64,000 bases of DNA. It comes from Alphaproteobacteria bacterium (GTDB lineage Bacteria > Pseudomonadota > Alphaproteobacteria > DSM-16000 > Inquilinaceae). The stretch spans positions 1 through 64,000 of the forward strand of contig JANQIX010000029.1 of assembly GCA_028281925.1 (NCBI GenBank), written 5' to 3'. Numbering within the stretch: position 1 is the stretch's first letter; each line of letters begins with the position of its first letter. The position numbers were made by a program, and so were the translations under genes. Shown here piece after piece: positions 26,837 through 36,947 of this stretch. The notes under the pieces were generated by a model. It was not told where the DNA came from and did no database searches. It saw only the letters and a program-made list of their open reading frames with translations.

Positions 26837-28396
26837 TCACTCCGCCGCTTGGCTTTCCGGCGCAGGCGGTGTCCAGCGCAGGATCGGCTTGCGCGCGGCG
26901 GCAGTTTCGTCCAGACGGCGGCGGGGGGTGAGATAGGGCGCACCGGCGAAATACTCGGCATCGCCGGCCTTCGCGCGGCGCGCGAGTGCCAGCACCGTGT
27001 CGGCGAAGGCATCCAGTGTGGCCTTGCTCTCGCTCTCCGTCGGCTCCACCAACAAGGCACCGTGGACGACCAGCGGGAAATACATGGTCATGGGGTGGAA
27101 ACCCTCATCCACCAGCGCCTTGGCCATGTCCAGCGTGGTGACGCCGGTGTCCTTCAGGAAGTGGTCGTCGAACAGCACCTCGTGCATGCACGGGCCCGGG
27201 AAGGGCGCTGTCAGCTCTTCGCCCAAACGCGCCAGCAGATAGTTGGCGTTCAGCACCGCATCGCCCGCGGCCTGGCGCAGACCGTCGGCGCCGTGGCTCA
27301 GGATATAGGCCAGCGCGCGCACGAACATGCCCATCTGGCCGTGGAAACCCTTCAGCCGCCCCAGGCTGTGGGCCGTCTCGCCCTCTGTCTGCTCGGCCAG
27401 ACGCAGGCCCTCCGGGCCATGTACGACCGACGGGATGGGGGCAAACGGCGCCAGTGCATCCGACAGCACGACGGGGCCGGAGCCGGGGCCGCCGCCGCCA
27501 TGCGGTGTGGAAAAGGTCTTGTGCAGGTTGATGTGCATGGCGTCGATGCCAAGATCGCCCGGCCGCACGCGTCCCACGATGGCATTGAAATTGGCCCCGT
27601 CGCAGTAGAAATAGCCGCCGGCCGCATGCAGCGCGTCGGCGATGTCGACGATGTCGCCTTCGAACAGCCCACAGGTGTTGGGGTTGGTCAGCATGATGGC
27701 GGCGACGCCGTCGTCCAGCCGTTCCTTGAACGCGGCCAGGTCAACGCGCCCCTCATCGGTCGCCGGAATGCGGTCGACCGTGAAGCCAAGTGCCGCGGCC
27801 GTCGCGGGGTTGGTGCCGTGGGCGCTTTCGGGCACCAGCACATGGGTGCGGTCGGTCTGGCCATGGTGTTCAAGGGCCGCGCGGATCGCCATCATGCCGC
27901 ACAGTTCGCCATGGGCGCCGGCGCCGGGCGTCATGGCCACGGCCGGCATGCCGGTCAGTCGCTTCAGCCAGTCGGCCAGAGCGTCGATCAGTGCCAGCGC
28001 GCCTTGCACGGTGGACATCGGCTGCATCGGGTGCAGCGAGGCGAAACCGGGCAGGCGCGCCAGCTTCTCGTTGATCCGCGGGTTGTGCTTCATGGTGCAC
28101 GAGCCGAGCGGGTACATCGTGGTGTCGATGCCCAGGTTCTGCTGTGACAGCCGCGTGTAGTGCCGCACCACCTGCGGTTCGGTGAGGCCGGGCAGGCCGA
28201 CGGGGCCTTCGCGTTCCAGCCCGCCAAGGCGACGGTCGGCCGTCACCGGTTCGGCCAGGTCGACCCCGCAGGCCCCGGGCGTATCGGCCTCAAAGATCAG
28301 CGGTTCTTCCATCATCAGGCCGCGGTTGCCGGTGATGGTCTCGCCGTTGCTGGCGCCCGTTTCAGCGCCGCGCGTCGGGCGGCCTTGCGTGTTCAT
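26837..28396 (-). CDS. gcvPB: Glycine dehydrogenase (decarboxylating) subunit 2
   Basis: PLP-bearing subunit of the split P-protein of the glycine cleavage system, which decarboxylates glycine and passes the aminomethyl group to GcvH. 519 residues. The Schiff-base lysine is K293 in [15 protein letters not shown]. Other conserved segments are [36 protein letters not shown] and [11 protein letters not shown]. The start overlaps the gcvPA stop by four bases. Last gene of the riboswitch-controlled operon. Confidence 0.97.
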   Translation of the reverse strand: MNTQGRPTRGAETGASNGETITGNRGLMMEEPLIFEADTPGACGVDLAEPVTADRRLGGLEREGPVGLPGLTEPQVVRHYTRLSQQNLGIDTTMYPLGSCTMKHNPRINEKLARLPGFASLHPMQPMSTVQGALALIDALADWLKRLTGMPAVAMTPGAGAHGELCGMMAIRAALEHHGQTDRTHVLVPESAHGTNPATAAALGFTVDRIPATDEGRVDLAAFKERLDDGVAAIMLTNPNTCGLFEGDIVDIADALHAAGGYFYCDGANFNAIVGRVRPGDLGIDAMHINLHKTFSTPHGGGGPGSGPVVLSDALAPFAPIPSVVHGPEGLRLAEQTEGETAHSLGRLKGFHGQMGMFVRALAYILSHGADGLRQAAGDAVLNANYLLARLGEELTAPFPGPCMHEVLFDDHFLKDTGVTTLDMAKALVDEGFHPMTMYFPLVVHGALLVEPTESESKATLDAFADTVLALARRAKAGDAEYFAGAPYLTPRRRLDETAAARKPILRWTPPAPESQAAE

Positions 28397-29742
28397 CGCA
28401 GCGTCTCCCTCAGTGCTGCCAGCAGGGCGTCTTCGTCGTCGTCGGTCACCGTTTCCGTTGCCGCCACCAGCAACAGGTCCGCGAGATCCGGCCGCTCCGG
28501 ATAGAGCCGGCTGACCGGCACGCCGGCCAGCACGCCGCGCTCAGCCAGTGCGTCGACCACGGGTGCCGCCGGGCGGTCGAGCCGCACCGTGAACTCGTTG
28601 AAGAACCCGGTGTTGAGCACCGACACGCCAGGCAGCCCCGCCAGGCGATCCGCCAGCCGCACGGCGCGAGCGTGATTGACCTTGGCGAGTTGCCGGAAGC
28701 CGTCTTCGCCCAAGAGGCTCAGATGGATGGTGAAGGCCAGCGCACACAGGCCGCTGTTGGTGCAGATGTTGCTGGTCGCTTTTTCTCGCCGAATGTGCTG
28801 CTCGCGCGTCGACAGCGTCAACACGAAGCCGCGACGGCCGTCGACGTCGACGGTCTCGCCGCAGAGCCGGCCCGGCATCTGGCGGACATGCTTGGTGCGC
28901 GCGGCGAACAGGCCGACATGGGGGCCGCCGAAATTGAGGCCGTTGCCGATCGACTGGCCTTCCGCGGCGACGATATCGGCACCCATGGCGCCAGGCGGCT
29001 TGAGAAGGCCGAGCGACACGATCTCCGCCACCACGGCGATCAGCAGCACGCCCTTGGCGCGGCAGGCCTCGGCCAGGGGTCCGAGATCGGTCAAGTGGCC
29101 GAACACGCTGGGCGTCTGCACCACCAAGCACGAGGTCTCGCCATCGATCCGGGCGGCAAGATCCTCGGTGCCGGCCGCATCCGCCTCGGCTTCGTCGAGC
29201 GAAAACCCGATGAAGCGGGCCAGCGTGCGCACGGTGTCACGGTAATGCGGATGCAGGCCGCCGGACAGCACCGCCCGGTTGCGCCGGGTCACGCGGTTGG
29301 CCATCAGCACGGCTTCGGCACAGGCCGTGGCGCCGTCATACATCGATGCGTTGGCCACATCCATGCCGGTGATCAGCGCCACCTGGGTCTGGAATTCGAA
29401 CAGGACCTGCAGCGTGCCCTGGCTGACCTCGGGCTGATAGGGCGTATAGCTGGTCAGGAACTCGCCGCGCTGGATCAGATAGTCGACCGTGGCCGGCACA
29501 TGGTGGCGATAGGCACCGGCGCCCAGGAAGCAGGGCACATCGCTGGCCGGCACATTGCGAGCGGCCATAGCCGATATGGCCCGCTCCACCTCCATCTCGC
29601 CGGCATGCAGGGGCAGGCCGTCGATCGGCGCGTCCAGGCGTGCCGCATCGGGGACATCGCGATAGAGGCTGTCGATCGAAGGCACGCCGATGGTGGCCAG
29701 CATGGACCGCCGGTCGGCGTCGGTCAGGGGCAGATACCGCAT
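28393..29742 (-). CDS. gcvPA: Glycine dehydrogenase (decarboxylating) subunit 1
   Basis: 449-residue partner of GcvPB, fold type I without the PLP lysine. Typical segments are [74 protein letters not shown] and [20 protein letters not shown]. One base overlaps the gcvH stop, so the genes are tightly coupled. Confidence 0.97.
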   Translation of the reverse strand: MRYLPLTDADRRSMLATIGVPSIDSLYRDVPDAARLDAPIDGLPLHAGEMEVERAISAMAARNVPASDVPCFLGAGAYRHHVPATVDYLIQRGEFLTSYTPYQPEVSQGTLQVLFEFQTQVALITGMDVANASMYDGATACAEAVLMANRVTRRNRAVLSGGLHPHYRDTVRTLARFIGFSLDEAEADAAGTEDLAARIDGETSCLVVQTPSVFGHLTDLGPLAEACRAKGVLLIAVVAEIVSLGLLKPPGAMGADIVAAEGQSIGNGLNFGGPHVGLFAARTKHVRQMPGRLCGETVDVDGRRGFVLTLSTREQHIRREKATSNICTNSGLCALAFTIHLSLLGEDGFRQLAKVNHARAVRLADRLAGLPGVSVLNTGFFNEFTVRLDRPAAPVVDALAERGVLAGVPVSRLYPERPDLADLLLVAATETVTDDDEDALLAALRETLR

Positions 29743-30119
29743 CAGTCCAGGCCCGCCACGAATTCGTCGTAGGCGGCCTGGTCCATCATCTCGTCAAGCT
29801 CTGCCGGATTGGCGATCTTTATCTTGAAGAACCAGCCATCCTCGCCGGGCGACTCGTTCACGGCGGCCGGGCTTTCGACCAGGGCGGCGTTGGCTTCCAC
29901 GATCTCTCCGGTGACGGGGGCATAGACTTCGCTGGCGGCCTTGACGGATTCCACGACGGCGATTTCGCCACCCTTTTCCGCCTGGCGGCCCGCCTCCGGC
30001 AGCTCCACGAACACGATGTCGCCCAGCTGCTGCTGGGCATAATCGGTGATGCCGACGGTGCCGACGCCGTCTTCGACCCGGATCCATTCGTGATCGGTGG
30101 TGAAATAGAGTGTGCTCAT
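29742..30119 (-). CDS. gcvH: Glycine cleavage system H protein
   Basis: 125-residue lipoyl carrier shuttling the methylamine intermediate between P and T proteins. The lipoylated lysine is K60 in [17 protein letters not shown]. The N-terminal [14 protein letters not shown] and C-terminal [18 protein letters not shown] are standard. It follows gcvT after 35 bases. Confidence 0.98.
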   Translation of the reverse strand: MSTLYFTTDHEWIRVEDGVGTVGITDYAQQQLGDIVFVELPEAGRQAEKGGEIAVVESVKAASEVYAPVTGEIVEANAALVESPAAVNESPGEDGWFFKIKIANPAELDEMMDQAAYDEFVAGLD

Positions 30120-30154
30120 GGGGAAATTCTCCTGTCGCTGTCGGGGCAGGGTGG

Positions 30155-31291
30155 TCAGCCGCGGTAGTAACGCAGCGGCACGAATGGCAGTTTGACGATC
30201 TCGGCCCTCACCGGCCGGTCGCGGATCACCAGATTGCAGGCGGTGCCGGCCTTGGCATGCGCTACGTCGACATAGCCCATGGCGATGGGGCCGCCCACGG
30301 TAGGGCCGTGGCCGCCGCTGGTCACTTCGCCGATCAGCGTGCCGGCTTCGTCGGTGATCACCGTGTGCGCGCGGGCCGGTGCCCGGCCTTCGGGCTTCAG
30401 GCCGACGCGGCGGCGGGGCGGTCCGTCTTGCAGCTGCTGCAGGATCCGGTCGGCGCCAGGGAAGCCACCGTCAGTACGACGGCGTTTGCCGATCACCCAG
30501 GTCAGCGCTGCTTCAATGGGGGTCGTTTCGGTATCGATATCACTTCCGTAGAGGCAGAGGCCCGCTTCCAGCCGCAAGGTGTCGCGGGCGCCGAGGCCTG
30601 CCGGCGCCACCTCGGGCTCTTGCAACAGCCGTCGGGCCAGGGCCTCGGCGCCGTCGGATGCAACCGAGATCTCGTATCCGTCTTCGCCGGTATAGCCGGA
30701 TCGGCTGACGAAGCAGTCGTGACCGTCGATCGTCGCCTTACGCACGGTCATGAACGACTGCGTCGCGGCTGCGGGGTCGAGCCGTGCCAATGCCGTAGCG
30801 GCCTGGGGCCCCTGCAGGGCCAAGAGCGATCGGTCCTCGGCGCGTGTGAGTGTCGCCTGGCCTGACAGCCCTTCCGCGATATGCGCGAAATCCGCATCCT
30901 TGCAGGCGGCATTGACGACCAGGAAGACGGCGCCGGGCCAGCTGTCATCAGCCGCACGGGTCACCATAAGGTCGTCGAGAATGCCGCCGGTTTCGTTCAG
31001 TAGCAGGGTATAGCGCGTCTGGCCGGCGTCCAGCCCGACCAGGTCACCCGGCACCAGGCTCTCCAGCGCCGCCGCTACGTTTGTGCCGCCGCTTGCCGTG
31101 AGGAACCCCTGGCCCATATGCGAGACGTCGAACAGGCTCGCCGCCTCACGTGTGTGCAGATGTTCCTTCATGATGCCGGCGGGGTACTGCACCGGCATGT
31201 CATAGCCGGCAAACGGCACCATGCGGGCGCCGAGCTCGCGATGCAGGGCGTGCAGCGCCGTCGTTTTCAGGCTTTCAGGGGCATCGGTCAT
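30155..31291 (-). CDS. gcvT: Aminomethyltransferase (glycine cleavage T protein)
   Basis: Transfers the methylene group from lipoyl-GcvH to tetrahydrofolate and releases ammonia. 378 residues, family length. Conserved are [34 protein letters not shown] with the folate-binding aspartate, and [13 protein letters not shown]. The start is ATG 31291, with GGAGG twelve bases upstream. The frame is open farther into the riboswitch leader, but that part is non-coding. First gene of gcvT-H-PA-PB. Confidence 0.97.
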   Translation of the reverse strand: MTDAPESLKTTALHALHRELGARMVPFAGYDMPVQYPAGIMKEHLHTREAASLFDVSHMGQGFLTASGGTNVAAALESLVPGDLVGLDAGQTRYTLLLNETGGILDDLMVTRAADDSWPGAVFLVVNAACKDADFAHIAEGLSGQATLTRAEDRSLLALQGPQAATALARLDPAAATQSFMTVRKATIDGHDCFVSRSGYTGEDGYEISVASDGAEALARRLLQEPEVAPAGLGARDTLRLEAGLCLYGSDIDTETTPIEAALTWVIGKRRRTDGGFPGADRILQQLQDGPPRRRVGLKPEGRAPARAHTVITDEAGTLIGEVTSGGHGPTVGGPIAMGYVDVAHAKAGTACNLVIRDRPVRAEIVKLPFVPLRYYRG

Positions 31292-31364
31292 GGTCTTCGC
31301 AGGCCTCCAGCCGGACGGGTGTACCGGCAGGGCGCGATAGCCCCATCGGTTCCAACCCCCGTCT

Positions 31365-31562
31365 GTACGGAGACCTGAGAGATTCACCGCTTGGCCTTGT
31401 ATCGGGCCGGTCGCGGCTTACCCCTTCGGTGAGGCAGCGCGGGCCGCCTGCTTTCCAGATGTGCCTCCCCTAGCGGTCCCTGGTGCCTGAGAGTTTCCCG
31501 GGGGTTTGCTCCTTCGGCGCCGACTGCGGGCGTGCGCGCCCGCGGCCGATCTCTCCCGCTAG
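31365..31562 (-). promoter_or_regulatory. Tandem glycine riboswitch (two aptamers) upstream of gcvT
   Basis: Read on the minus strand, the leader has two consecutive glycine-aptamer cores. The first (about 31478-31562) has GGGAGAG, then GCGCCGAAGGAGCAA and CTCTCAGGCACCAGGGACCG. The second (about 31365-31475) has GGGGAGGCAC with CTGGAAAGC, then CACCGAAGGGGTAAGC and AATCTCTCAGGTC. The paired CCGAAGG cores and terminal CTCTCAGG are the hallmarks of the gcvT element. Glycine binding would turn on the gcv operon. The remaining leader to the gcvT start is about 70 bases. The 365-base stretch between gcvT and the next gene is filled by this RNA, its promoter and a terminator. Confidence 0.95.
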
Positions 31563-31593
31563 GTTCATCGGCGTGTTCGGGTTGACTGCATCT

Positions 31594-31621
31594 AGGCTAG
31601 CGCCCGCAGCCCCATTGTCAA
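31594..31621 (-). promoter_or_regulatory. Candidate sigma-70 promoter of the gcv operon
   Basis: On the minus strand, consensus TTGACA (31621-31616) is followed after 16 bases by TAGCCT (31599-31594). Transcription would begin about 25 bases before the first aptamer. The -35 abuts the hairpin that ends the upstream oxidoreductase gene. Confidence 0.65.
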
Positions 31622-31646
31622 TCGGCAGAGGCTTGATCTCTGCCGA
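31622..31646 (-). terminator. Hairpin after the Nfn-like oxidoreductase gene
   Basis: TCGGCAGAG and CTCTGCCGA form a perfect 9-bp stem with a 7-base loop, eleven bases past the stop of the 1163-residue gene. The bases that follow on the minus strand begin TTGACA, so a U-tract is nearly absent. It may insulate the riboswitch from readthrough. Confidence 0.6.
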
Positions 31647-31656
31647 ACCCCGTTGC

Positions 31657-34600
31657 CTATTCCGCTGCCTGCCGCAACTGCAGGCGCTTCAGGCAGCGGT
31701 CGATCCACTGGGCCGTCAGCTTTTCCTGCAGGCTGTTCTGACCCAGGCGTTCGTGCAGGCCGTGGAATTCCACGCGGTCCAGCGACTGATCCTGGTTGAA
31801 GCAGGAAAAGACCACCGACCGCTTGCCCGTCTCCGGGTCCACATGCGGCTGCAGGCACTGGGCGCAGATCTCTTTCATCATGCATTGCATGGGCGAGTTG
31901 ATGGATCCGATGGCGACATGTCCCGGCTTCAGATAGGGCGCCAGCACGCCGTGGCGGGCCGCCCCCACCGCGCCCATCATGCGGTCGGAACCGATACAGA
32001 TGATGCGGTCGACCTCCGCCAGCGGGATGTCGGCCGGATCGGCGCCATAGCTGGCGATCGCCTCCACGATGTTGCCGACGAAGCCGCGGTCGCCTGGCCG
32101 CGACGGCTCGAACCCTGGCGCCTCGTCGCAGCACCAGACGATACGGTCGGCCGCCGCTTCGATCTGGTCGACCTTGTAGCGGTCGATCACCTTCTTGTAG
32201 CCGGCGAAGTAGAGTACGCGGCTGCCCGCGGCCCGAAGCGCCTGGCCGATGGAAAACAGCACGGCATTGCCCAGGCCGCCACCCACCAGCATCACGGTCT
32301 CGTCCGACGGGATTTCGGTCGGCGTGCCCGTGGGGCCCATCAGGATCACCGGCTCGCCCGGCTCCAGGAAAGCGCAGAGGTCCGAAGATCCACCCATCTC
32401 CAGCACGATGGTGGAGAGCAGGCCCTGATCGCGGTCGACCCAGGCGCCGGTCATGGCCAGCCCCTCCATGGCCAGCGTCGTGACGTCGATCTTCGGTGCC
32501 AGGGTCTCGAAGTTCTGCAGGCGGTAGAACTGGCCGGGCTGGAAGGCGCGGGCGGCTACTGGGGCTCGCACGATGACCTCGACGATGGTGGGCGTCAGCC
32601 GTTCCACGGCGTGCACGACAGCCCTCAGATTGCCTCGTGCCCAGTCGACGATTTCGGGCCCGGTCACGGCGGTCGGCGATGTGGCGGCTAAGGCGCGGCT
32701 GACGACTGGATAGCCCTGCTTGGTGCCGCCCATCGCCTTGACCACATTACCGCTGAAGCTGGGGTGCAGGTCGCCCCAGAACGACACCGTCCGCCCGTCT
32801 TCGGCCTTGTACATCAGCACCTGCGGCGTTTCCGGCTTGGCTACTCGCTCCGGCGTCACGGGATTGCCGTCGGCGTCGATGGCCTGGAAGAAGCCGCCGT
32901 CCAGCCGCAGCAGGTCGGGCTCTTCGCGCGCCAGCACGGTATTCGGGTGGGTGCCGGCGGCGACCAGGATGGTCCGCGCGGGCAGGGTGTGTTGCCGGCC
33001 GGTGCCGTGGGGCCGGCCATCCTCGCCGATTTCCTGCACTTCCACGGTCAGGCCGGCCGCATGGCCATAACGGTCCACTTCGACGGCCTTGGGCGAGAGC
33101 AACTCTGCGAAAAGGATGCCCTCCTCCAGAGCCTTGTTCACCTCTTCATGATTGAGCGTGTAGCTGGGGGCGTCGATCAGGCGGCGGCGATAGGCGATGG
33201 TTGACCCGCCCCAGCCGATCATCAGTTCTTGTACCCGCGGTGTGCGGCCCTGGGCGGCGGCGGCTTGACGCTCCGCGCGCAAAGCAGCGGCATGGGTCAG
33301 AAACTCCGCCGCGATTTCCGCTTCTTCCTCGGTCCAGCGCGCGCGCACTGCCGCCTCGCCCCGCTCAGCAACCAGGGTCTCATAGCGGGCCAGGAACTTC
33401 TCCACCTGCACGGCGTAATAGGCGAGGCTCTCGGTTGCCGTGTCGATCGCCGTCAGGCCGCCGCCGATCACGACGATGGGCAGGCGCACCTGCAAGTTGG
33501 CGACGCTGTTGGTCTTGGCCGCGCCAGTGAGCTGCAGGGCCATGAGGAAATCCGAGGCCATGCGCACGCCGCGGGAGAGCGCGTTCGGCATGTCGATATA
33601 GGTCGGGCGGCCCGCCCCGGCGCACATGGCAATGTGGTCGAAGCCGGCGGCCAGTGCGTCTTCGATCTTCAGCGTGCCGCCGAAGCGCACACCGCCGGTC
33701 ATGGTGAAGCCGCGGCGGCGTTCCAGCAGAAGGCGGACGATCTTCAGGAAGTTCTTATCCCAGCGCACGGTGATGCCGTATTCGGCCACGCCGCCGAAGC
33801 CGGCCATCACCCGGTCGTCCAGGCCCTCCGTCAGCTCCGCGATGTCGTGGATCGGGCGGAACGGCTGCGGCGTGCCGTCGGGGGCCACGCCGGAGATCTC
33901 GCCAGGCAGCGGCTCGATCTTCAGGCCGTCGATGCCGACGATGGTGTGTCCGTCGTTCAGCAGGTGATGGGCCAGGTTGAAGCCGGCCGGCCCCAGCCCG
34001 ACGACCAGCACCTTGCTGCCCGTGTCGGGCAGCGGCAGCGGGCGCCGCAGGTTCAGCGGGTTCCAACGGGTCAACAGGCCGTAGATCTCGAACCCCCAGG
34101 GCAGCGCCAGCACGTCTTTCAGGGTGCGCGTCTCAGCCTGGGGAATATCCACAGGCTCCTGCCGCTGATAGATGCAAGACTTCATGCAGTCGTTGCAGAT
34201 GCGGTGGCCAGTCGCCGCGCACAGCGGGTTGTCGACCGCGATCATGCCCAGGGCCGCGATGGGTCGGCCTTCCGTCTTCAGCACATGGAATTCGCTGATC
34301 TTCTCGTCCAGCGGACAGCCGGCCAGCGTGACGCCGAAGGGGCTCTTCTGGAACGCGCCCGTCTTGCGGTCGCGCAGACCCTTGGCACAGCTGTCCTTGG
34401 CTTGGTTGTGACACCAGATGCAATAGTTGGCCTCGTCCAACGCCCCGGTCAGGTCGGTCCCGTCGTCGGTCAGGGCGAAGCCTTCACGGTGGCGCAGCCG
34501 CGCGGGCGCTAGCCGGTATTTGGCGACGCCGTCTTCCTCCTCCGTTTCCAGTTCGATCAAGTGATAGGGGTCGATCTTCTCCGGCACCTGGAACAGCACG

Positions 34601-35148
34601 CCGTCGCCGTAGCGCACCCTCCCCTCCGGCGTGTGCAGCGCCCAGCCGGCATACTGCAGCGCATCAGCCAGCGGCTCGGAGTGGTTGGCTTCATCGTCGA
34701 GCCAGGCAGTGACCGCCTTGGCGAAGCCGAGTTCCGTCAGCGGGCCTCCGATATGGGCTTCCAGGCGGGCCTCCAGGGACGCCGCGTCAAGCTGGGCCGC
34801 CACATCCGGCTTCACCTTCTTGGCCGCTTGGCGCTGCACGAACAGGCGCTTGCAGGTGTAGACGGGCGCCAGTCTGTCATGCTCAGCCGCCAGCGCATCG
34901 CGTGCTGCACGGATGTTGAAAAGGTCGGCCACGAAGTCTTCAAGATGGGGGCCGAGCGCGATCAGCAGCTCCGACTCGTCTTTCGCCGCCATGGCTTCGG
35001 GGGCCGCGCGGGCTTCCATGAGCCTTGCGTGCAGCGGGGCGTCCACGTCGGCCAGATGGTCAAGGAAAGCCGAGTCGATGCGGGCCAGGCCGTCGCGGTC
35101 ATAGAGATCGCCGAAGGCCAGTCCGTGCGAGAGCGTCAATGTGGGCAT
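31657..35148 (-). CDS. Fused flavin/Fe-S oxidoreductase resembling NfnB plus NfnA (GltD-like plus PyrK-like)
   Basis: 1163 residues. About 1-230 is not recognised. Next is a GltD/NfnB-type N-domain with eight cysteines suited to two 4Fe-4S clusters (C243, C246, C254, C278; C310, C318, C321, C325). An FAD Rossmann motif follows (VVGLGPAGFNLAHH, from 382), then a second nucleotide motif (VVIGGGLTAIDTATES, from 559). The C-terminal third resembles PyrK/NfnA: a ferredoxin-reductase-like FAD domain (FQPGQFYRLQNF near 869), a nucleotide motif LVGGGLGNAVLF (954) and a 2Fe-2S cysteine set C1089, C1095, C1098, C1116. NfnAB moves electrons between NADH, NADPH and ferredoxin. Whether this fusion bifurcates electrons is unknown. 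Large annotated relatives are usually called pyridine nucleotide-disulfide oxidoreductases. Confidence 0.85.
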   Translation of the reverse strand: MPTLTLSHGLAFGDLYDRDGLARIDSAFLDHLADVDAPLHARLMEARAAPEAMAAKDESELLIALGPHLEDFVADLFNIRAARDALAAEHDRLAPVYTCKRLFVQRQAAKKVKPDVAAQLDAASLEARLEAHIGGPLTELGFAKAVTAWLDDEANHSEPLADALQYAGWALHTPEGRVRYGDGVLFQVPEKIDPYHLIELETEEEDGVAKYRLAPARLRHREGFALTDDGTDLTGALDEANYCIWCHNQAKDSCAKGLRDRKTGAFQKSPFGVTLAGCPLDEKISEFHVLKTEGRPIAALGMIAVDNPLCAATGHRICNDCMKSCIYQRQEPVDIPQAETRTLKDVLALPWGFEIYGLLTRWNPLNLRRPLPLPDTGSKVLVVGLGPAGFNLAHHLLNDGHTIVGIDGLKIEPLPGEISGVAPDGTPQPFRPIHDIAELTEGLDDRVMAGFGGVAEYGITVRWDKNFLKIVRLLLERRRGFTMTGGVRFGGTLKIEDALAAGFDHIAMCAGAGRPTYIDMPNALSRGVRMASDFLMALQLTGAAKTNSVANLQVRLPIVVIGGGLTAIDTATESLAYYAVQVEKFLARYETLVAERGEAAVRARWTEEEAEIAAEFLTHAAALRAERQAAAAQGRTPRVQELMIGWGGSTIAYRRRLIDAPSYTLNHEEVNKALEEGILFAELLSPKAVEVDRYGHAAGLTVEVQEIGEDGRPHGTGRQHTLPARTILVAAGTHPNTVLAREEPDLLRLDGGFFQAIDADGNPVTPERVAKPETPQVLMYKAEDGRTVSFWGDLHPSFSGNVVKAMGGTKQGYPVVSRALAATSPTAVTGPEIVDWARGNLRAVVHAVERLTPTIVEVIVRAPVAARAFQPGQFYRLQNFETLAPKIDVTTLAMEGLAMTGAWVDRDQGLLSTIVLEMGGSSDLCAFLEPGEPVILMGPTGTPTEIPSDETVMLVGGGLGNAVLFSIGQALRAAGSRVLYFAGYKKVIDRYKVDQIEAAADRIVWCCDEAPGFEPSRPGDRGFVGNIVEAIASYGADPADIPLAEVDRIICIGSDRMMGAVGAARHGVLAPYLKPGHVAIGSINSPMQCMMKEICAQCLQPHVDPETGKRSVVFSCFNQDQSLDRVEFHGLHERLGQNSLQEKLTAQWIDRCLKRLQLRQAAE

Positions 35149-35224
35149 GTTTCAGGCTTGTCGGAGCGGCGGGTTCATTCGCATCCCGTGCCGGGCTCTA
35201 CCACTGGGTATAGCCGGGCGTGGT

Positions 35225-35665
35225 TCATCGCCGATATGCGTTGGGGACGCGAACCTCCATTAGGCGGCCTGGCTCAGGCGTTGTAAAGCCGAACCGGGCA
35301 TAGAGGCCGTGCGCGTCGCGCGTTGCCAGCATGAGCCGGCGCAGACCCTTCACGTCGGGATGGGACAGCACCGCTTCCACCAGCCATTTGCCCAGGCCTC
35401 GACCTTGGTGCGCCGGCAGCACGAAGACATCGCCCAGATAAGCGAACGTGGCGCGGTCCGTCACGGCGCGGGCAAAGCCCGCCTGATCACCGTTCGTGCC
35501 GTAAAGGCCGAAGCAAAGCGAATGGTCGATGGAACGCTGGACGATGTCACGCGGGATGTCTTCGCTCCAATAGGCGGTCTTCAGGAAGCCGTGGATCGCA
35601 TTCAGGTCCAGCCGGCCATTGTCGGTGTCGATTTCATATCCGTCCCGTGCAGCAACAATTGGCAT
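35225..35665 (-). CDS. GNAT-family N-acetyltransferase
   Basis: 146 residues. The acetyl-CoA loop is visible as VFVLPAHQGRGLGKWLVEAV, followed by LMLATRDAHGLYARFGFTTP, the usual motif A and B layout. The start is ATG 35665 (GGGGGA nine bases upstream) rather than a TTG ten codons earlier. The acceptor substrate is unknown. The 76-base gap to the oxidoreductase gene shows nothing notable. Confidence 0.85.
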   Translation of the reverse strand: MPIVAARDGYEIDTDNGRLDLNAIHGFLKTAYWSEDIPRDIVQRSIDHSLCFGLYGTNGDQAGFARAVTDRATFAYLGDVFVLPAHQGRGLGKWLVEAVLSHPDVKGLRRLMLATRDAHGLYARFGFTTPEPGRLMEVRVPNAYRR

Positions 35666-35827
35666 CGGACGTGGTCCCCCGATCGGCGTTTCCAAGGCGG
35701 TCTAACCCGACGGTGGCTCGGCCGTCCAGCGGCCCCCAGCAACCATTGGCCGCATTTGACCCCCAGGCGCGGCGGTTCCATAACCGTCACAAAGACACTC
35801 CCGATCTTCAGACGGATGGAAGCGGAC

Positions 35828-36913
35828 ATGACGGCAGTCGCCGAAACGGCGCGGCCTCGGGCAGATGCGGATGCGCGGGTGACCGCGGTATGGCTGCTGA
35901 CGGTAGCGGCCATGGTGTTCGCCATGACCGTGATCGGCGCGATCACGCGCCTCACGGAAAGCGGCCTGTCGATGGTTGAATGGCGGCCGCTGATCGGTGC
36001 GATCCCGCCGCTCAGCGACGCGGAATGGCAGCGCGTCTTCGACCTCTATCGCGAGACGCCGGAGTACCGGCTGCGCAACGCCGGGATGGGCCTGGAGGCC
36101 TTCAAGACCATCTTTTTCTGGGAGTGGTTTCACAGGCTTTGGGGCCGCCTGATCGGTGTGGCCTATGCCCTGCCGCTGGTCTGGCTGTGGGTTGCCGGGC
36201 GCATCCCGCCGCAAGTGCGATGGCACTTGGTCGGCCTCTTCATCCTAGGCGGGCTGCAGGGGCTGATGGGCTGGTACATGGTGCTGAGTGGCCTGGTCGA
36301 CCGGCCGTCGGTCAGCCACTATCGCCTGGCCGCCCATCTAGGGCTGGCGATCCTGATCTATGGTCTGCTGATCTGGACGGCCCTCGGGCTTCTGATGCGC
36401 GACCGCGGCCCTGCCGCGTCGGCTGGAGTGCGCCGGATCGGCTGGATCGCGTTCACGCTCGTAATCGTCACGGTGTTCTGGGGCGCGCTGGTTGCCGGGC
36501 TCGATGCCGGCATCGGCTTCAACACTTGGCCCTTGATGGCGGGCGATCTGCTGCCGCCGGAAGCGCTGATCGTCGAGCCGCCCTTCGTGACCGGCAATAA
36601 CCCCGTCGCGATGTGGCTTCTGCCGTTCGAGAACCACGCCATGGTGCAGTTCGTCCATCGCTGGCTGGCCATCGTTGCTGCGCTGGCCGTGCTGGCGTTC
36701 TGGTGGCGTGTGCGCAGGTCCGGCATCCGCGGGCTGGGACTGGCGACGGCCGACGCTATGGCTGTTACGGTCGTGATTCAGGTGGCTCTCGGCATCGCCA
36801 CCCTTCTGACCTTTGTCGCGATACCGCTGGCCGCGGCCCATCAAGCCGGCGCGCTGATCCTGATCGCCCTCATGCTGATGCTGCTGTTCCGGGTCGGGAC
36901 CCGCGGCGTGTAG
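35828..36913 (+). CDS. ctaA: Heme A synthase
   Basis: Oxidises heme O to heme A for the aa3 oxidase. 361 residues, eight helices in two four-helix halves. The heme-binding histidines lie in FFWEWFHRLWGRLIG, SHYRLAAHLGLAILIY, NHAMVQFVHRWLAIVAA and AAHQAGALILIALML. TRLTESGLSMVEWRPLIGAI is the Cox15-type signature after helix 1. The start is placed at ATG 35828, preceded by GGAAGCGG; ATG 35816 is possible. It lies about 17 kb from the main cta cluster and is convergent with petC. Confidence 0.96.
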   Translation: MTAVAETARPRADADARVTAVWLLTVAAMVFAMTVIGAITRLTESGLSMVEWRPLIGAIPPLSDAEWQRVFDLYRETPEYRLRNAGMGLEAFKTIFFWEWFHRLWGRLIGVAYALPLVWLWVAGRIPPQVRWHLVGLFILGGLQGLMGWYMVLSGLVDRPSVSHYRLAAHLGLAILIYGLLIWTALGLLMRDRGPAASAGVRRIGWIAFTLVIVTVFWGALVAGLDAGIGFNTWPLMAGDLLPPEALIVEPPFVTGNNPVAMWLLPFENHAMVQFVHRWLAIVAALAVLAFWWRVRRSGIRGLGLATADAMAVTVVIQVALGIATLLTFVAIPLAAAHQAGALILIALMLMLLFRVGTRGV

Positions 36914-36947
36914 CTTCAGGCCCGACCGTCGGAACGCGTCGGCGGTG

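Noticed and set aside
26804-28147. A 447-codon plus-strand frame over gcvPB
   Set aside because: Shadow of gcvPB; no plausible domain and composition typical of an antisense frame.
31292-31387. An N-terminal extension of gcvT into the leader
   Set aside because: The extra codons lie in the riboswitch leader and reach the end of the second aptamer; the family N-terminus and a GGAGG support ATG 31291.
33229-34512. A 427-codon plus-strand open frame inside the Nfn-like gene
   Set aside because: Antisense to a gene with eight conserved cluster cysteines and nucleotide motifs; the frame is a by-product of high GC.
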